From positions 1-5,586 of the forward strand of contig SCUP01000141.1 of NCBI GenBank assembly GCA_004297665.1: 5,586 nucleotides of DNA, given 5' to 3'. The notes below the pieces were generated by a model. That model was not told the DNA's origin. It did no database searches and saw nothing but the letters and a program-made list of their open reading frames with translations. The translations under genes and the position numbers were made by a program. Position 1 is the first letter of the stretch. Each line of letters begins with the position of its first letter. Source of the DNA: Nitrosarchaeum sp. (GTDB lineage Archaea > Thermoproteota > Nitrososphaeria > Nitrososphaerales > Nitrosopumilaceae). Positions 1 to 5,586 of this stretch are shown in pieces.

Positions 1-795
1 TTATCAAAATTATTTGATCTTTGTGTGTTGGATTCATTTCCCAGTGCACATAGATCACACCCATCAATAGTTGGATTTCCATATGTTTTACCTGCATGTG
101 CAGGAAGAATTGTTGAAAGAGAAGTCAGAAATTTAGATGAAATTATGACTGTGGCCAAGGCACCACATGTAATTGTGCTCGGAGGTTCCAAGGTTTCAGA
201 TAGATTAGAGGCAATTAGATTATTGATTCAAAATGGTCGTGCAGATCATGTGTTACTTACAGGGTTAATTGGAAATGTTTTCATGCGTGCACAAGGAAGA
301 ATAAGATACCCACTTGGAATAAAAAGAGAAGACGAAGTAGTAGCAAAAGCACATTCTCTAATTGGAGAGTATCCAGATGTGTTTTCCACCCCAGTAGACG
401 TTGCAATTGACAAAGATGGTGGGAGAGTAGAGATGGATGTAAGAGAGCTTGAGATAGGAGACAAAATTTATGATCTAGGACCTAAAACAGTAGAACATTA
501 TTCAAAATTAATTGCCGGTGCAGGAACTGTTTTCATAAGTGGACCTGCAGGATTTTTTGAAAAAGAAAACTTTAGCTATGGAACAAAAGAATTACTAACT
601 GCAGTTGCAAATTCCATGGCAACCACAATAGTAAGTGGAGGTCATTTAACATCTGCATTAAAAAAATATGGATTGGCAGAACAAATAGATCACATCAGTA
701 CAGCGGGAGGGGCACTTGTTCTGTATCTTACGGGTGAAAAGCTTCCAATGATAAAAGCACTAGAAGATGCAGCTATCAGACACAGATCTAAATAG
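1..795 (+). CDS. pgk: Phosphoglycerate kinase, archaeal type (5' end missing)
   Basis: Phosphoglycerate kinase interconverts 1,3-bisphosphoglycerate plus ADP and 3-phosphoglycerate plus ATP in the cytoplasm. In an autotrophic archaeon it would run mainly toward gluconeogenesis. The frame is open from base 1 and ends at TAG 793-795, leaving 264 residues of a family usually near 400, so the start lies outside the window. A GTG at 25 is only an internal valine. Visible motifs, numbered from the first codon, are the end of the N-domain substrate region (SAHRSHPSIVGF, from about residue 15), the nucleotide-domain GGSKVSD at 61-67, DLGPKT near 158, GPAGFFE at 181-187 with its acidic residue, GGH at 213-215, and STAGGA near 233-238. 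These run in the normal order with no frameshift. The gene converges on the minus-strand cluster and overlaps its last gene by 8 bases. Confidence 0.96.
   Translation, partial: LSKLFDLCVLDSFPSAHRSHPSIVGFPYVLPACAGRIVEREVRNLDEIMTVAKAPHVIVLGGSKVSDRLEAIRLLIQNGRADHVLLTGLIGNVFMRAQGRIRYPLGIKREDEVVAKAHSLIGEYPDVFSTPVDVAIDKDGGRVEMDVRELEIGDKIYDLGPKTVEHYSKLIAGAGTVFISGPAGFFEKENFSYGTKELLTAVANSMATTIVSGGHLTSALKKYGLAEQIDHISTAGGALVLYLTGEKLPMIKALEDAAIRHRSK
660..666 (-). terminator. Possible T-tract terminator of the suf cluster
   Basis: Seven consecutive A on the + strand read as T7 on the minus strand, about 120 bases past the stop of the last suf-cluster gene and within pgk. No nearer tract of this length exists downstream of that gene. 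If used, the suf mRNA would carry antisense to the 3' part of pgk. The lysine codons of pgk explain the run equally well. Confidence 0.2.
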
Positions 796-1135
796 ACGAT
801 TTACAAAAAGGGTTAGGGCAAATTTGTTTTTCAGATACACCAAGATACACGTCTAAATTACAAGCACTGCAATGATGTTTTTCCATAGGATCAAATAGCT
901 TGAGCCAGATAGTTGTAAAATTTTGTGCAATATTTCTTGCAAGACCAGAATCACAAATTTCATGAAAATACGATTCTACATCATCTACAATCCAAGAAGG
1001 GTCTAAATCTCCATTTTGTTTTATTTTCGCAAAAACTTCATCATTTGTAAATTTGCCATCAGCATCATTGTGATTTTCAAAAATTATTTTTCTAATTTGA
1101 AGTTGAATTGGAGTTGTGGGGGTAAAATTGCCCAT
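788..1135 (-). CDS. Small protein, probable winged-helix-like N-terminus plus C-terminal four-cysteine metal knuckle
   Basis: I do not recognise a named family. The 115-residue product has an N-terminal helical part (about residues 8-80) with the helix/loop rhythm of a winged-helix domain, including an acidic DLDPSWIVDDVESYF stretch. The C-terminal part has C89-x2-C92 and C106-x4-C111, the spacing of a zinc-ribbon-like or metal-binding knuckle; a fifth cysteine is C61. There is no signal peptide or membrane segment. The ATG at 1133-1135 follows the scaffold gene's TGA after one base. The only purine-rich stretch upstream lies too far away to be a good ribosome binding site, so translation probably depends on reinitiation after sufU. 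It is the last gene of the suf cluster, and its stop interlocks with the stop of the convergent pgk. A DNA-binding regulator or an Fe-S assembly accessory are both possible. The reading frame is secure because of the conserved-looking Cys pattern and the coupling, but the function is inference. Confidence 0.82.
   Translation of the reverse strand: MGNFTPTTPIQLQIRKIIFENHNDADGKFTNDEVFAKIKQNGDLDPSWIVDDVESYFHEICDSGLARNIAQNFTTIWLKLFDPMEKHHCSACNLDVYLGVSEKQICPNPFCKSSI
823..831 (+). terminator. Possible T-rich archaeal terminator of pgk
   Basis: The run TTTGTTTTT begins 27 bases after the pgk stop. Archaeal RNA polymerase commonly ends at short T tracts without a hairpin, and none is seen here. The tract lies inside the 3' coding part of the convergent gene, so it is a weak candidate with no supporting structure. 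Confidence 0.3.
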
Positions 1136-1136
1136 G

Positions 1137-1580
1137 TCAGTATAAGTTGGCCGCCTCTTCTTTTAACTTATCTACATCTTGAGAATCTTTCATGTGTTTT
1201 CCGAGATACGAGTAAAGAGCAGATTTTAATACTTTGAGAGAAAGTAGTGCGCATTTTATTCTAACAGCCTGTAAATGTTCCAATCCCAATTCACTTAATA
1301 CGTCGTGTTTAGTGATGTTTCTCACTTCTTCAATTCCTTTACCTTTTGTAATTTCAGTCAATACTGAAGAGCACGCCATACAAATAGCACATCCCTTACC
1401 ATGAAATTTAATATCAGTTACTTTGTCATCGACAATTTTCATATCAATATCAATACTATCACCACATAGTGGATTTGAGTCATGAAAAGTAACGTCAGGA
1501 TTTTCTATTTTACCATAATTGACAGGATTTCTTGAATAGTCAATTATCATTTCATGATAAATGTCTGCATTACTACTCAT
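1137..1580 (-). CDS. sufU: SufU/IscU-family Fe-S cluster scaffold or sulfur-transfer protein
   Basis: This 147-residue protein belongs to the NifU N-terminal/IscU fold that receives sulfur from a cysteine desulfurase. It may either build a [2Fe-2S] cluster or act as a Zn-dependent sulfur relay. The three conserved ligand cysteines and the aspartate are present: C39 and D41 in NPLCGD, C64 in GKGC, and C110 in RIKCALLS. Two further cysteines, C67 and C70, follow C64 (CAICMAC). The C64-C110 distance is 46 residues, close to E. coli IscU (43) and well short of B. subtilis SufU (about 62), so the usual SufU insertion is absent. The HscA-binding LPPVK motif of bacterial IscU is also absent; the same place reads HLQAVRIKC. 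Its ATG overlaps the sufS stop (ATGA, 4 bases), and a GAGG lies 11 bases upstream of it. The neighbouring SufS is the expected sulfur donor. Confidence 0.95.
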   Translation of the reverse strand: MSSNADIYHEMIIDYSRNPVNYGKIENPDVTFHDSNPLCGDSIDIDMKIVDDKVTDIKFHGKGCAICMACSSVLTEITKGKGIEEVRNITKHDVLSELGLEHLQAVRIKCALLSLKVLKSALYSYLGKHMKDSQDVDKLKEEAANLY

Positions 1581-2821
1581 AGTTTGAATATCCTCGCAAC
1601 TTTCTTTAATGAGTTAATCAATGAGTCTATTTCCTCTTTAGTATTGTAAATGTAAAAACTTGCCCTAGAGGTAGCTGCAACATTTAGTCTTTCCATTAGT
1701 ACTTGAGCACAATGATGTCCAGATCTTACTGCAATTCCCTCCTCATCTATTATTTGCGCCACATCATGAGGATGAACATCTGCAAAATTAAATGAGATTA
1801 CACCACCTCTTTTTGAGATATCTTTGGTGCCATAGATTGTTAGTCCATTTATCTGAGATAATTTTTCCATAGCATAATTTGTTAATTCAATTTCGTGTTC
1901 CCGTACATTATCCATTCCAAGATTTGTGAGATAGTCTATTGCTGCTCCAAATCCAATAACATCAGCAATATTTGGAGTACCAGCTTCGAATTTGTACGGT
2001 AAATCATTCCATGTTGTTTCGTATTTGTGAACTTCTCTGATCATATCACCGCCACCATGAAATGGGTTCATGGTTTGCAGTACTGATTTTCTTACCCATA
2101 AAACACCAATTCCGGTAGGTCCCAACATTTTATGCCCAGAAAATGCAAAAAAATCACAATCTAGTTTTTCAATGTTAACAGGCATGTGAGGAACAGCTTG
2201 TGCACCATCGATCAAAGTCAATACACCATATTCTTTACATTTTGAAACTATTTTTTTTGCATCAGTAATGGTGCCAAGAACATTAGACATTAGACTAAAT
2301 GTTACAAGTTTGACTTTACCTGTTGCAAGATATTTTATAAGATCATCTAAAATCAATTCGCCATTATCATCCATTCTAATGTATTCTAGCTTGGCGCCTT
2401 TTTCTTGAGTTAAGAGTTGCCAAGGGACAATATTACTATGATGTTCATATTCAGTAGTAACTATAATATCGTCTTTTTGGATATGTGTTCTGCCCCATGC
2501 ATATGCAACTAGATTTATTGCCTCAGTTGTTCCTCGAACAAAAATAATTTCTTCCCTATTTTTTACATGTATGAAATTTGCAATTTTATCTCTTGTTGTC
2601 TCATAAAGTTCAGTTGCTTCTTCTGCTAATGCATAGACTGCTCTGTGAATGTTTGCATTATGATTTTTATAATAATCAGTGATTGCATCGATTACTTGAT
2701 TTGGTTTTTGTGTTGTAGAGGCATTATCTAAATAAACAAGTGGCTTGTTATCTCGAACAGTTCTTTGCAAAATAGGAAAATCTTTTCGTAACTTTTCAAA
2801 AGATGTTTGCGTACTTTGCAT
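1577..2821 (-). CDS. sufS: Cysteine desulfurase, SufS type (group II)
   Basis: SufS is a PLP-dependent cytoplasmic enzyme that converts cysteine to alanine and holds the released sulfur as a persulfide for Fe-S assembly. The product is 414 residues, the normal length. Visible active-site features are H128 in EHHSN (PLP stacking), D205 and Q208 in IDGAQAVPH (PLP ring contacts), K231 in SGHKMLGPTG (Schiff-base lysine), C371 in RSGHHCAQ (persulfide cysteine, with the short loop of the SufS group rather than the IscS group) and R386 in TSRASF (substrate carboxylate). All map onto E. coli SufS residues H123, D200, Q203, K226, C364 and R379 with small constant offsets. The start ATG is fixed by a perfect GGAGGT six bases upstream, inside the end of the Rieske gene. 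The gene overlaps the scaffold gene downstream by 4 bases, which fits a SufS-SufU functional pair. No sufE is seen. Confidence 0.97.
   Translation of the reverse strand: MQSTQTSFEKLRKDFPILQRTVRDNKPLVYLDNASTTQKPNQVIDAITDYYKNHNANIHRAVYALAEEATELYETTRDKIANFIHVKNREEIIFVRGTTEAINLVAYAWGRTHIQKDDIIVTTEYEHHSNIVPWQLLTQEKGAKLEYIRMDDNGELILDDLIKYLATGKVKLVTFSLMSNVLGTITDAKKIVSKCKEYGVLTLIDGAQAVPHMPVNIEKLDCDFFAFSGHKMLGPTGIGVLWVRKSVLQTMNPFHGGGDMIREVHKYETTWNDLPYKFEAGTPNIADVIGFGAAIDYLTNLGMDNVREHEIELTNYAMEKLSQINGLTIYGTKDISKRGGVISFNFADVHPHDVAQIIDEEGIAVRSGHHCAQVLMERLNVAATSRASFYIYNTKEEIDSLINSLKKVARIFKL
1592..1595 (-). promoter_or_regulatory. Ribosome binding site of sufU
   Basis: GAGG is read on the minus strand, 11 bases before the sufU ATG and inside the last codons of sufS. 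It complements the 16S 3' end, though the spacing is somewhat long. Together with the ATGA overlap it suggests coupled translation of desulfurase and scaffold. Confidence 0.5.
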
Positions 2822-2823
2822 TT

Positions 2824-3132
2824 CTATACCTCCACGTAGACCTCGTTTTGATCTATTTTAACATTGTATGTTTTTAGTGGGATTTCTGCAGGAAGATTTT
2901 GTGGCTTTCCACTTTGTAAATTAAAAACAGAGAGATGTAATGGGCATCTTACACCTTCCTCGCTGAGAAATCCTGTTGAAAGATCAGCATCGGCATGAGT
3001 ACATATTAGATCAGTGGCATAGATTTTTCCTTTTTGATTTGCCAAAAGAATTTTTTTATCATCATGAGAAAAACCAAAGAGTTGACCAGTCTTTACTTGA
3101 TCCAATTTACAAGCTTTAATCCATTGAGCCAA
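2824..3132 (-). CDS. Small Rieske [2Fe-2S] protein (dioxygenase-ferredoxin/NirD-like)
   Basis: The product is a 102-residue soluble Rieske-fold protein. Its cluster ligands are C44-x-H46 (ICTHADADLS) and C63-x2-H66 (RCPLHLSVFNLQSG), separated by 16 residues. This is the arrangement of low-potential Rieske ferredoxins such as those of ring-hydroxylating dioxygenases. The extra disulfide cysteines of cytochrome bc1 Rieske proteins are missing, as are any membrane anchor or Tat signal, so it should be a cytoplasmic electron carrier. The start is TTG at 3130-3132. The frame has a stop codon (TAA 3136-3138) just upstream and no in-frame ATG or other good start, while GGTGAT at 3138-3143 lies at proper spacing. 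It sits between sufD and sufS with gaps of 6 and 2 bases. Its partner is unknown: electron supply to Fe-S assembly is possible, and so is simple co-expression as a client protein. Confidence 0.94.
   Translation of the reverse strand: MAQWIKACKLDQVKTGQLFGFSHDDKKILLANQKGKIYATDLICTHADADLSTGFLSEEGVRCPLHLSVFNLQSGKPQNLPAEIPLKTYNVKIDQNEVYVEV
2828..2833 (-). promoter_or_regulatory. Strong ribosome binding site of sufS
   Basis: GGAGGT on the minus strand is a perfect six-base match to the anti-Shine-Dalgarno sequence, six bases before the sufS ATG. It is embedded in the final codons of the Rieske gene (the VEV end), so sufS has its own initiation signal and need not rely on reinitiation. Confidence 0.85.
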
Positions 3133-3137
3133 GTTTT

Positions 3138-3143
3138 ATCACC
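3138..3143 (-). promoter_or_regulatory. Ribosome binding site that fixes the TTG start of the Rieske gene
   Basis: GGTGAT on the minus strand matches the AUCACC part of the archaeal 16S 3' end in all six bases. It includes the sufD stop codon TGA and lies five bases before the TTG at 3130-3132. This is the main reason for accepting a TTG start in a frame that offers no ATG. Confidence 0.8.
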
Positions 3144-4539
3144 TATACTTGTAGTGTTGTTCAATTTCAGAATCTTCGTTGTAACGTGTTTCTTCAATTT
3201 CAACAAATTTTGTCAATTCTTCATCAGTGTTAATTGTCAATTCACGTGAGTCCCATTTAGATTCAATCAAGTAAGCAATCCATGCTCTGACTTGATATGA
3301 CATCTTTCTTGATAGAGGTTCCAAAAATCCTTCAATAATTGTTCTTTCAGCTTCTTCTTTACTTAGACATCTAGTTCTAAGATAGAAGATTTGCTCCTCA
3401 TCAATTTGTGCAACAGATGCAGAATGGGTTGCTTTGACATCGTTAGTGAAAATCTCCAATCCAGGAATTGCATCTGATTTTGCATCTTTATCAAGTAAGA
3501 TGGAACGGCCTGACAAAAATGAGTTTGATTTTGTGGCATTTTCTTTTATTCTGATCATCCCCTTGAAAAGAGATTTTGATTTATTTCGTAGAATTGATTT
3601 TTCAACAACTCGACCATCTGTAGATGGGCTTTCGTGATTCACGTTTGTTTGAATATCAAAAGATTGCTCATTGTTTCCAAATATTACTTCAGAATCATTA
3701 GCAGAAGAACCTGTTCCATTAAGAAAATATTCTATTTTGTATCTAGATAGCATAGAACCAAACAAGCCAGAATACCAATTAACTTTAGAATCTTGTCCCA
3801 AGTCAGTTCTCCTAGTAGAAAAATTAACAGTGGTTTGATCCATCATTTGTAATGTTGTAATATCAAGTTGAGCGTTTTGGGCAATGTTTGTGTTTAGCAA
3901 TTCAAGATATGCTTGTTGTTTTTTTGCTTTAGAAGAATATAATTCCTGAACAATGGTTGCCTTGCTACTTTCATCTGCAAAGATAATATTTCTAGCAATG
4001 GTGGAAATTCCATCATCAGATAAGCAAGATAAGATATGGATTGGTTTTTCCAATACAAGATTACGTGGTATGTGAATGAAAATTCCAGAATTAAATGCTG
4101 CATTATTTAGTGCAGTAAACTTGTCTTCTTTTGAGTTTGATGCCTCTAGTGCTTTTTTTACTAGTTCTGGATTATTCTTTATTGCATCATCAATAGAAGT
4201 GATTACTAGTCCTTTTGATTTTAATTCATCAGAAATATGGATTTTATTGGTATTACTTCCTATTTGAATAATGCATGTTTCTTTTTCTAATTCATGTAAT
4301 CTTTTTTGAAGGAAACTAGGTATTGCATCATTAGTAGATGTTGAAAAAGAAACTTGTTGTGGATCCATTCTTTTTGCATCAGTGTATTTATTGTAAAGTG
4401 GGGATGTTTCAATTGGCAAAGCGTCATAAATAGATAAAGAACTCTGTCGATATTGTTTTAACCAGTCAGGTTCATTTCGTGATGAAGAAATTTCTTCAAC
4501 ATGACGAGAATTGAGTTTTGAAAGAGTTTCTTGAGACAT
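3139..4539 (-). CDS. sufD: Fe-S cluster assembly protein SufD
   Basis: SufD forms the SufBC2D scaffold complex with SufB and the ATPase SufC. The 466-residue product has an N-terminal helical region (about 1-90, with EPDWLKQYRQSSLSIYDALP typical of SufD), then a right-handed beta-helix core (about 140-370) and a C-terminal helical SufC-binding region. The core motif FTALNNAAFNSGIFIHIP near 141-158 is shared with SufB. H372 in DVKATHSASV matches E. coli SufD H360, which is needed for cluster assembly; the adjacent E. coli cysteine is alanine here. DEEQIFYLRTR at 380-390 is the family signature before the SufC-binding helices. It ends in an acidic, charged tail (about 436-466) longer than in E. 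coli SufD (423 residues). The ATG has AGGT at 4547-4550. The gene ends in tandem in-frame stops (TGA TAA). SufB versus SufD was decided by the N-terminal region and by the absence of the SufB catalytic Cys/Glu pair. Confidence 0.95.
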   Translation of the reverse strand: MSQETLSKLNSRHVEEISSSRNEPDWLKQYRQSSLSIYDALPIETSPLYNKYTDAKRMDPQQVSFSTSTNDAIPSFLQKRLHELEKETCIIQIGSNTNKIHISDELKSKGLVITSIDDAIKNNPELVKKALEASNSKEDKFTALNNAAFNSGIFIHIPRNLVLEKPIHILSCLSDDGISTIARNIIFADESSKATIVQELYSSKAKKQQAYLELLNTNIAQNAQLDITTLQMMDQTTVNFSTRRTDLGQDSKVNWYSGLFGSMLSRYKIEYFLNGTGSSANDSEVIFGNNEQSFDIQTNVNHESPSTDGRVVEKSILRNKSKSLFKGMIRIKENATKSNSFLSGRSILLDKDAKSDAIPGLEIFTNDVKATHSASVAQIDEEQIFYLRTRCLSKEEAERTIIEGFLEPLSRKMSYQVRAWIAYLIESKWDSRELTINTDEELTKFVEIEETRYNEDSEIEQHYKYR

Positions 4540-4546
4540 GATATTA

Positions 4547-4550
4547 ACCT
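4547..4550 (-). promoter_or_regulatory. Weak ribosome binding site of sufD
   Basis: AGGT on the minus strand sits seven bases before the sufD ATG, in the 29-base sufB-sufD gap. The rest of this gap is AT-rich and holds no convincing TATA/BRE element, so sufD is probably transcribed from upstream of sufB. Confidence 0.5.
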
Positions 4551-4568
4551 AAATTGAGATTTAGTGGT

Positions 4569-5586
4569 TTAACCCACAGAATCATCCATCTCTAGCTTGA
4601 TGAGTCTGTTTAATTCTACAGCATATTCCATAGGCAATTCCTTTGTAAATGGCTCCATGAATCCATTAACAATTAGAGATAGTGCTTCTTCCTCAGTAAA
4701 TCCTCTAGTCATAAGATAGAAAATTTGTTCGTCTCCGATTTTTCCTACAGTTGCTTCATGTGTAATTGTAGCGTCTTCTTGATTAATTTCCATGTAAGGA
4801 TAAGTATCAGTTTTTGATGTATCGTCTAATAGTAATGCATCACATCTTACGGTAGCTTTTACATTAGTGGCACCTTTTGCAACATGTAACATTCCTCGAT
4901 AAGTGGATCGTCCATCTAATCTACTGACAGATTTTGATGTAGTTTTTGATGTAGTGTTTGGTGCTAGATGAACCATTTTAGCACCTGTATCTTGATGTTG
5001 CCCTTTTCCTGCAAAAGCAATAGATAGTGTTTCGCCATATGCTCTCTCACCCATCAAATAGATTCCAGGATATTTCATTGTGAGTTTACTGCCGATGTTA
5101 CCATCAATCCATTCTACGGTTGCACCTTCATATGCATAAGCACGTTTTGTAACTAGATTATACACATCACTACTCCAATTTTGGATTGTAGTATATCGTA
5201 ATTTTGCATCTTTATGTGCCACTAGTTCAACAACTGCTGAATGTAGTGATTCAGATGAATACACTGGAGCAGTACATCCTTCAATGTAATGAACTTCAGA
5301 ACCTTCATCAGCTATGATCAATGTTCTTTCAAACTGTCCAATATTTTCAGCATTAATTCTAAAGTATGCTTGCAATGGCATGTCAACTTTGACTCCTGGT
5401 GGAATGTAGATAAATGAGCCACCACTCCAAACTGCACTGTTTAGTGCTGCAAATTTATTATCTTCGGGAGGAATTATTTTACCAAAATATTTTTTGAAGA
5501 TTTCAGGATATTGTTTTAGTGCAGAGTCAGTATCCAAAAATAATACACCTTGTTTTGCCAAGTCTTCTCTTAGACTATGATAGACA
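4569..5586 (-). CDS. sufB: Fe-S cluster assembly protein SufB (5' end missing)
   Basis: SufB is the catalytic scaffold subunit of SufBC2D, where sulfur arrives and the cluster forms. The frame is open to the right edge (last codons read [16 protein letters not shown]), leaving 338 residues of a family near 460-500. The start therefore lies outside the window, and the TTG at 5561 is only an internal leucine. Conserved segments in the visible fragment are [20 protein letters not shown] (about 43-62), AYFRIN and [17 protein letters not shown] with C104 (equivalent to E. coli C254), C248 in RCDALL (equivalent to E. coli C405) and H276-E277 in [13 protein letters not shown] (E277 equivalent to E434). 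The Cys405/Glu434 pair is the proposed route of sulfur to the SufB-SufD interface, so the protein looks fully active. The end, DDSVG, is the usual SufB terminus. No intein interrupts the visible part. It precedes sufD by 29 bases; sufC is expected upstream, outside the window. Confidence 0.97.
   Translation of the reverse strand, partial: VYHSLREDLAKQGVLFLDTDSALKQYPEIFKKYFGKIIPPEDNKFAALNSAVWSGGSFIYIPPGVKVDMPLQAYFRINAENIGQFERTLIIADEGSEVHYIEGCTAPVYSSESLHSAVVELVAHKDAKLRYTTIQNWSSDVYNLVTKRAYAYEGATVEWIDGNIGSKLTMKYPGIYLMGERAYGETLSIAFAGKGQHQDTGAKMVHLAPNTTSKTTSKSVSRLDGRSTYRGMLHVAKGATNVKATVRCDALLLDDTSKTDTYPYMEINQEDATITHEATVGKIGDEQIFYLMTRGFTEEEALSLIVNGFMEPFTKELPMEYAVELNRLIKLEMDDSVG
4932..4955. repeat. 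Perfect 12-base tandem duplication inside sufB
   Basis: The unit TTTTGATGTAGT occurs twice back to back, encoding TTSK-TTSK in sufB. Compared with E. coli SufB the protein has the same length here, so the repeat looks like drift in a Thr/Ser/Lys-rich beta-helix turn rather than a recent insertion. Confidence 0.7.

Noticed and set aside
25..27. GTG as the start of the kinase gene
   Set aside because: The same frame is open to base 1 and the upstream codons fit the conserved phosphoglycerate kinase sequence; the N-terminal domain would be lost otherwise.
246..464. Minus-strand open frame inside pgk
   Set aside because: Low-complexity Ser/Thr product with no motif, entirely antisense to a conserved gene.
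3894..4103. Alternative minus-strand frame inside sufD
   Set aside because: Overlaps the conserved SufD core in another frame, has no ribosome binding site and no recognisable motif; the + strand frames at 1016-1237, 3034-3249, 3434-3637 and 4076-4267 are shadows for the same reason.
4540..4568. Internal promoter between sufB and sufD
   Set aside because: The 29-base gap is AT-rich but shows no convincing BRE/TATA pair at a suitable distance from a start.
4932..4955. Tandem 12-base repeat as a recent expansion or mobile footprint
   Set aside because: SufB from E. coli has the same length at this place, so no residues were inserted; it is explained by Thr/Ser/Lys codon choice.
5559..5561. 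TTG as the start of sufB
   Set aside because: The frame stays open to the edge with SufB-like residues, and SufB proteins have well over 100 further N-terminal residues.
4569..5586. Possible intein in SufB
   Set aside because: SufB is a common intein host, but the visible reading frame runs through all conserved blocks with no insertion; the missing N-terminal part could not be checked.
1..5586. tRNA, rRNA, CRISPR, insertion sequence or riboswitch
   Set aside because: Coding sequence fills almost the entire window, gaps are at most 29 bases, and no cloverleaf, regularly spaced repeats, transposase or terminal inverted repeats were seen.

Overview
The window is AT-rich and archaeal in character. 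It most resembles an ammonia-oxidising thaumarchaeon (Nitrososphaeria; Nitrosopumilus/Nitrosarchaeum-like). This placement is an inference from four things: an archaeal-type phosphoglycerate kinase, low G+C, ribosome binding sites complementary to the archaeal 16S 3' end, and a SUF operon with a short IscU-like scaffold and a Rieske protein. No marker gene fixes the genus.

Layout. The left 795 bases hold the 3' two thirds of a phosphoglycerate kinase gene on the + strand, running in from before the window. Everything else is one dense minus-strand cluster that enters from the right edge. In transcription order it contains sufB (5' end cut off), sufD, a small Rieske [2Fe-2S] protein, sufS, a sufU/iscU-type scaffold, and a 115-residue protein with a probable helix-turn-helix fold and a C-terminal four-cysteine knuckle. 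Gaps inside the cluster are 29, 6, 2, -4 and 1 bases, so one polycistronic mRNA with translational coupling is likely. The last gene and the kinase gene converge and share 8 bases. There is no gene-free stretch above 30 bases and no RNA gene, CRISPR array or mobile element.

How the genes work together. SufS takes sulfur from cysteine, the scaffold SufU accepts or relays it, and SufB-SufD (with the ATPase SufC, not in the window and probably just upstream of sufB) builds Fe-S clusters for target proteins. The Rieske protein is itself an Fe-S electron carrier. It may feed electrons into assembly or simply be a co-expressed client. The terminal four-cysteine protein could be a regulator or accessory factor, but its function is unknown. 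No sufA, sufE, sufT or recognisable sufR is present here.

The core SUF machinery is well known. The less familiar parts are the Rieske gene inside the operon, the IscU-length scaffold with extra cysteines next to a SufS-type desulfurase, and the uncharacterised terminal gene.
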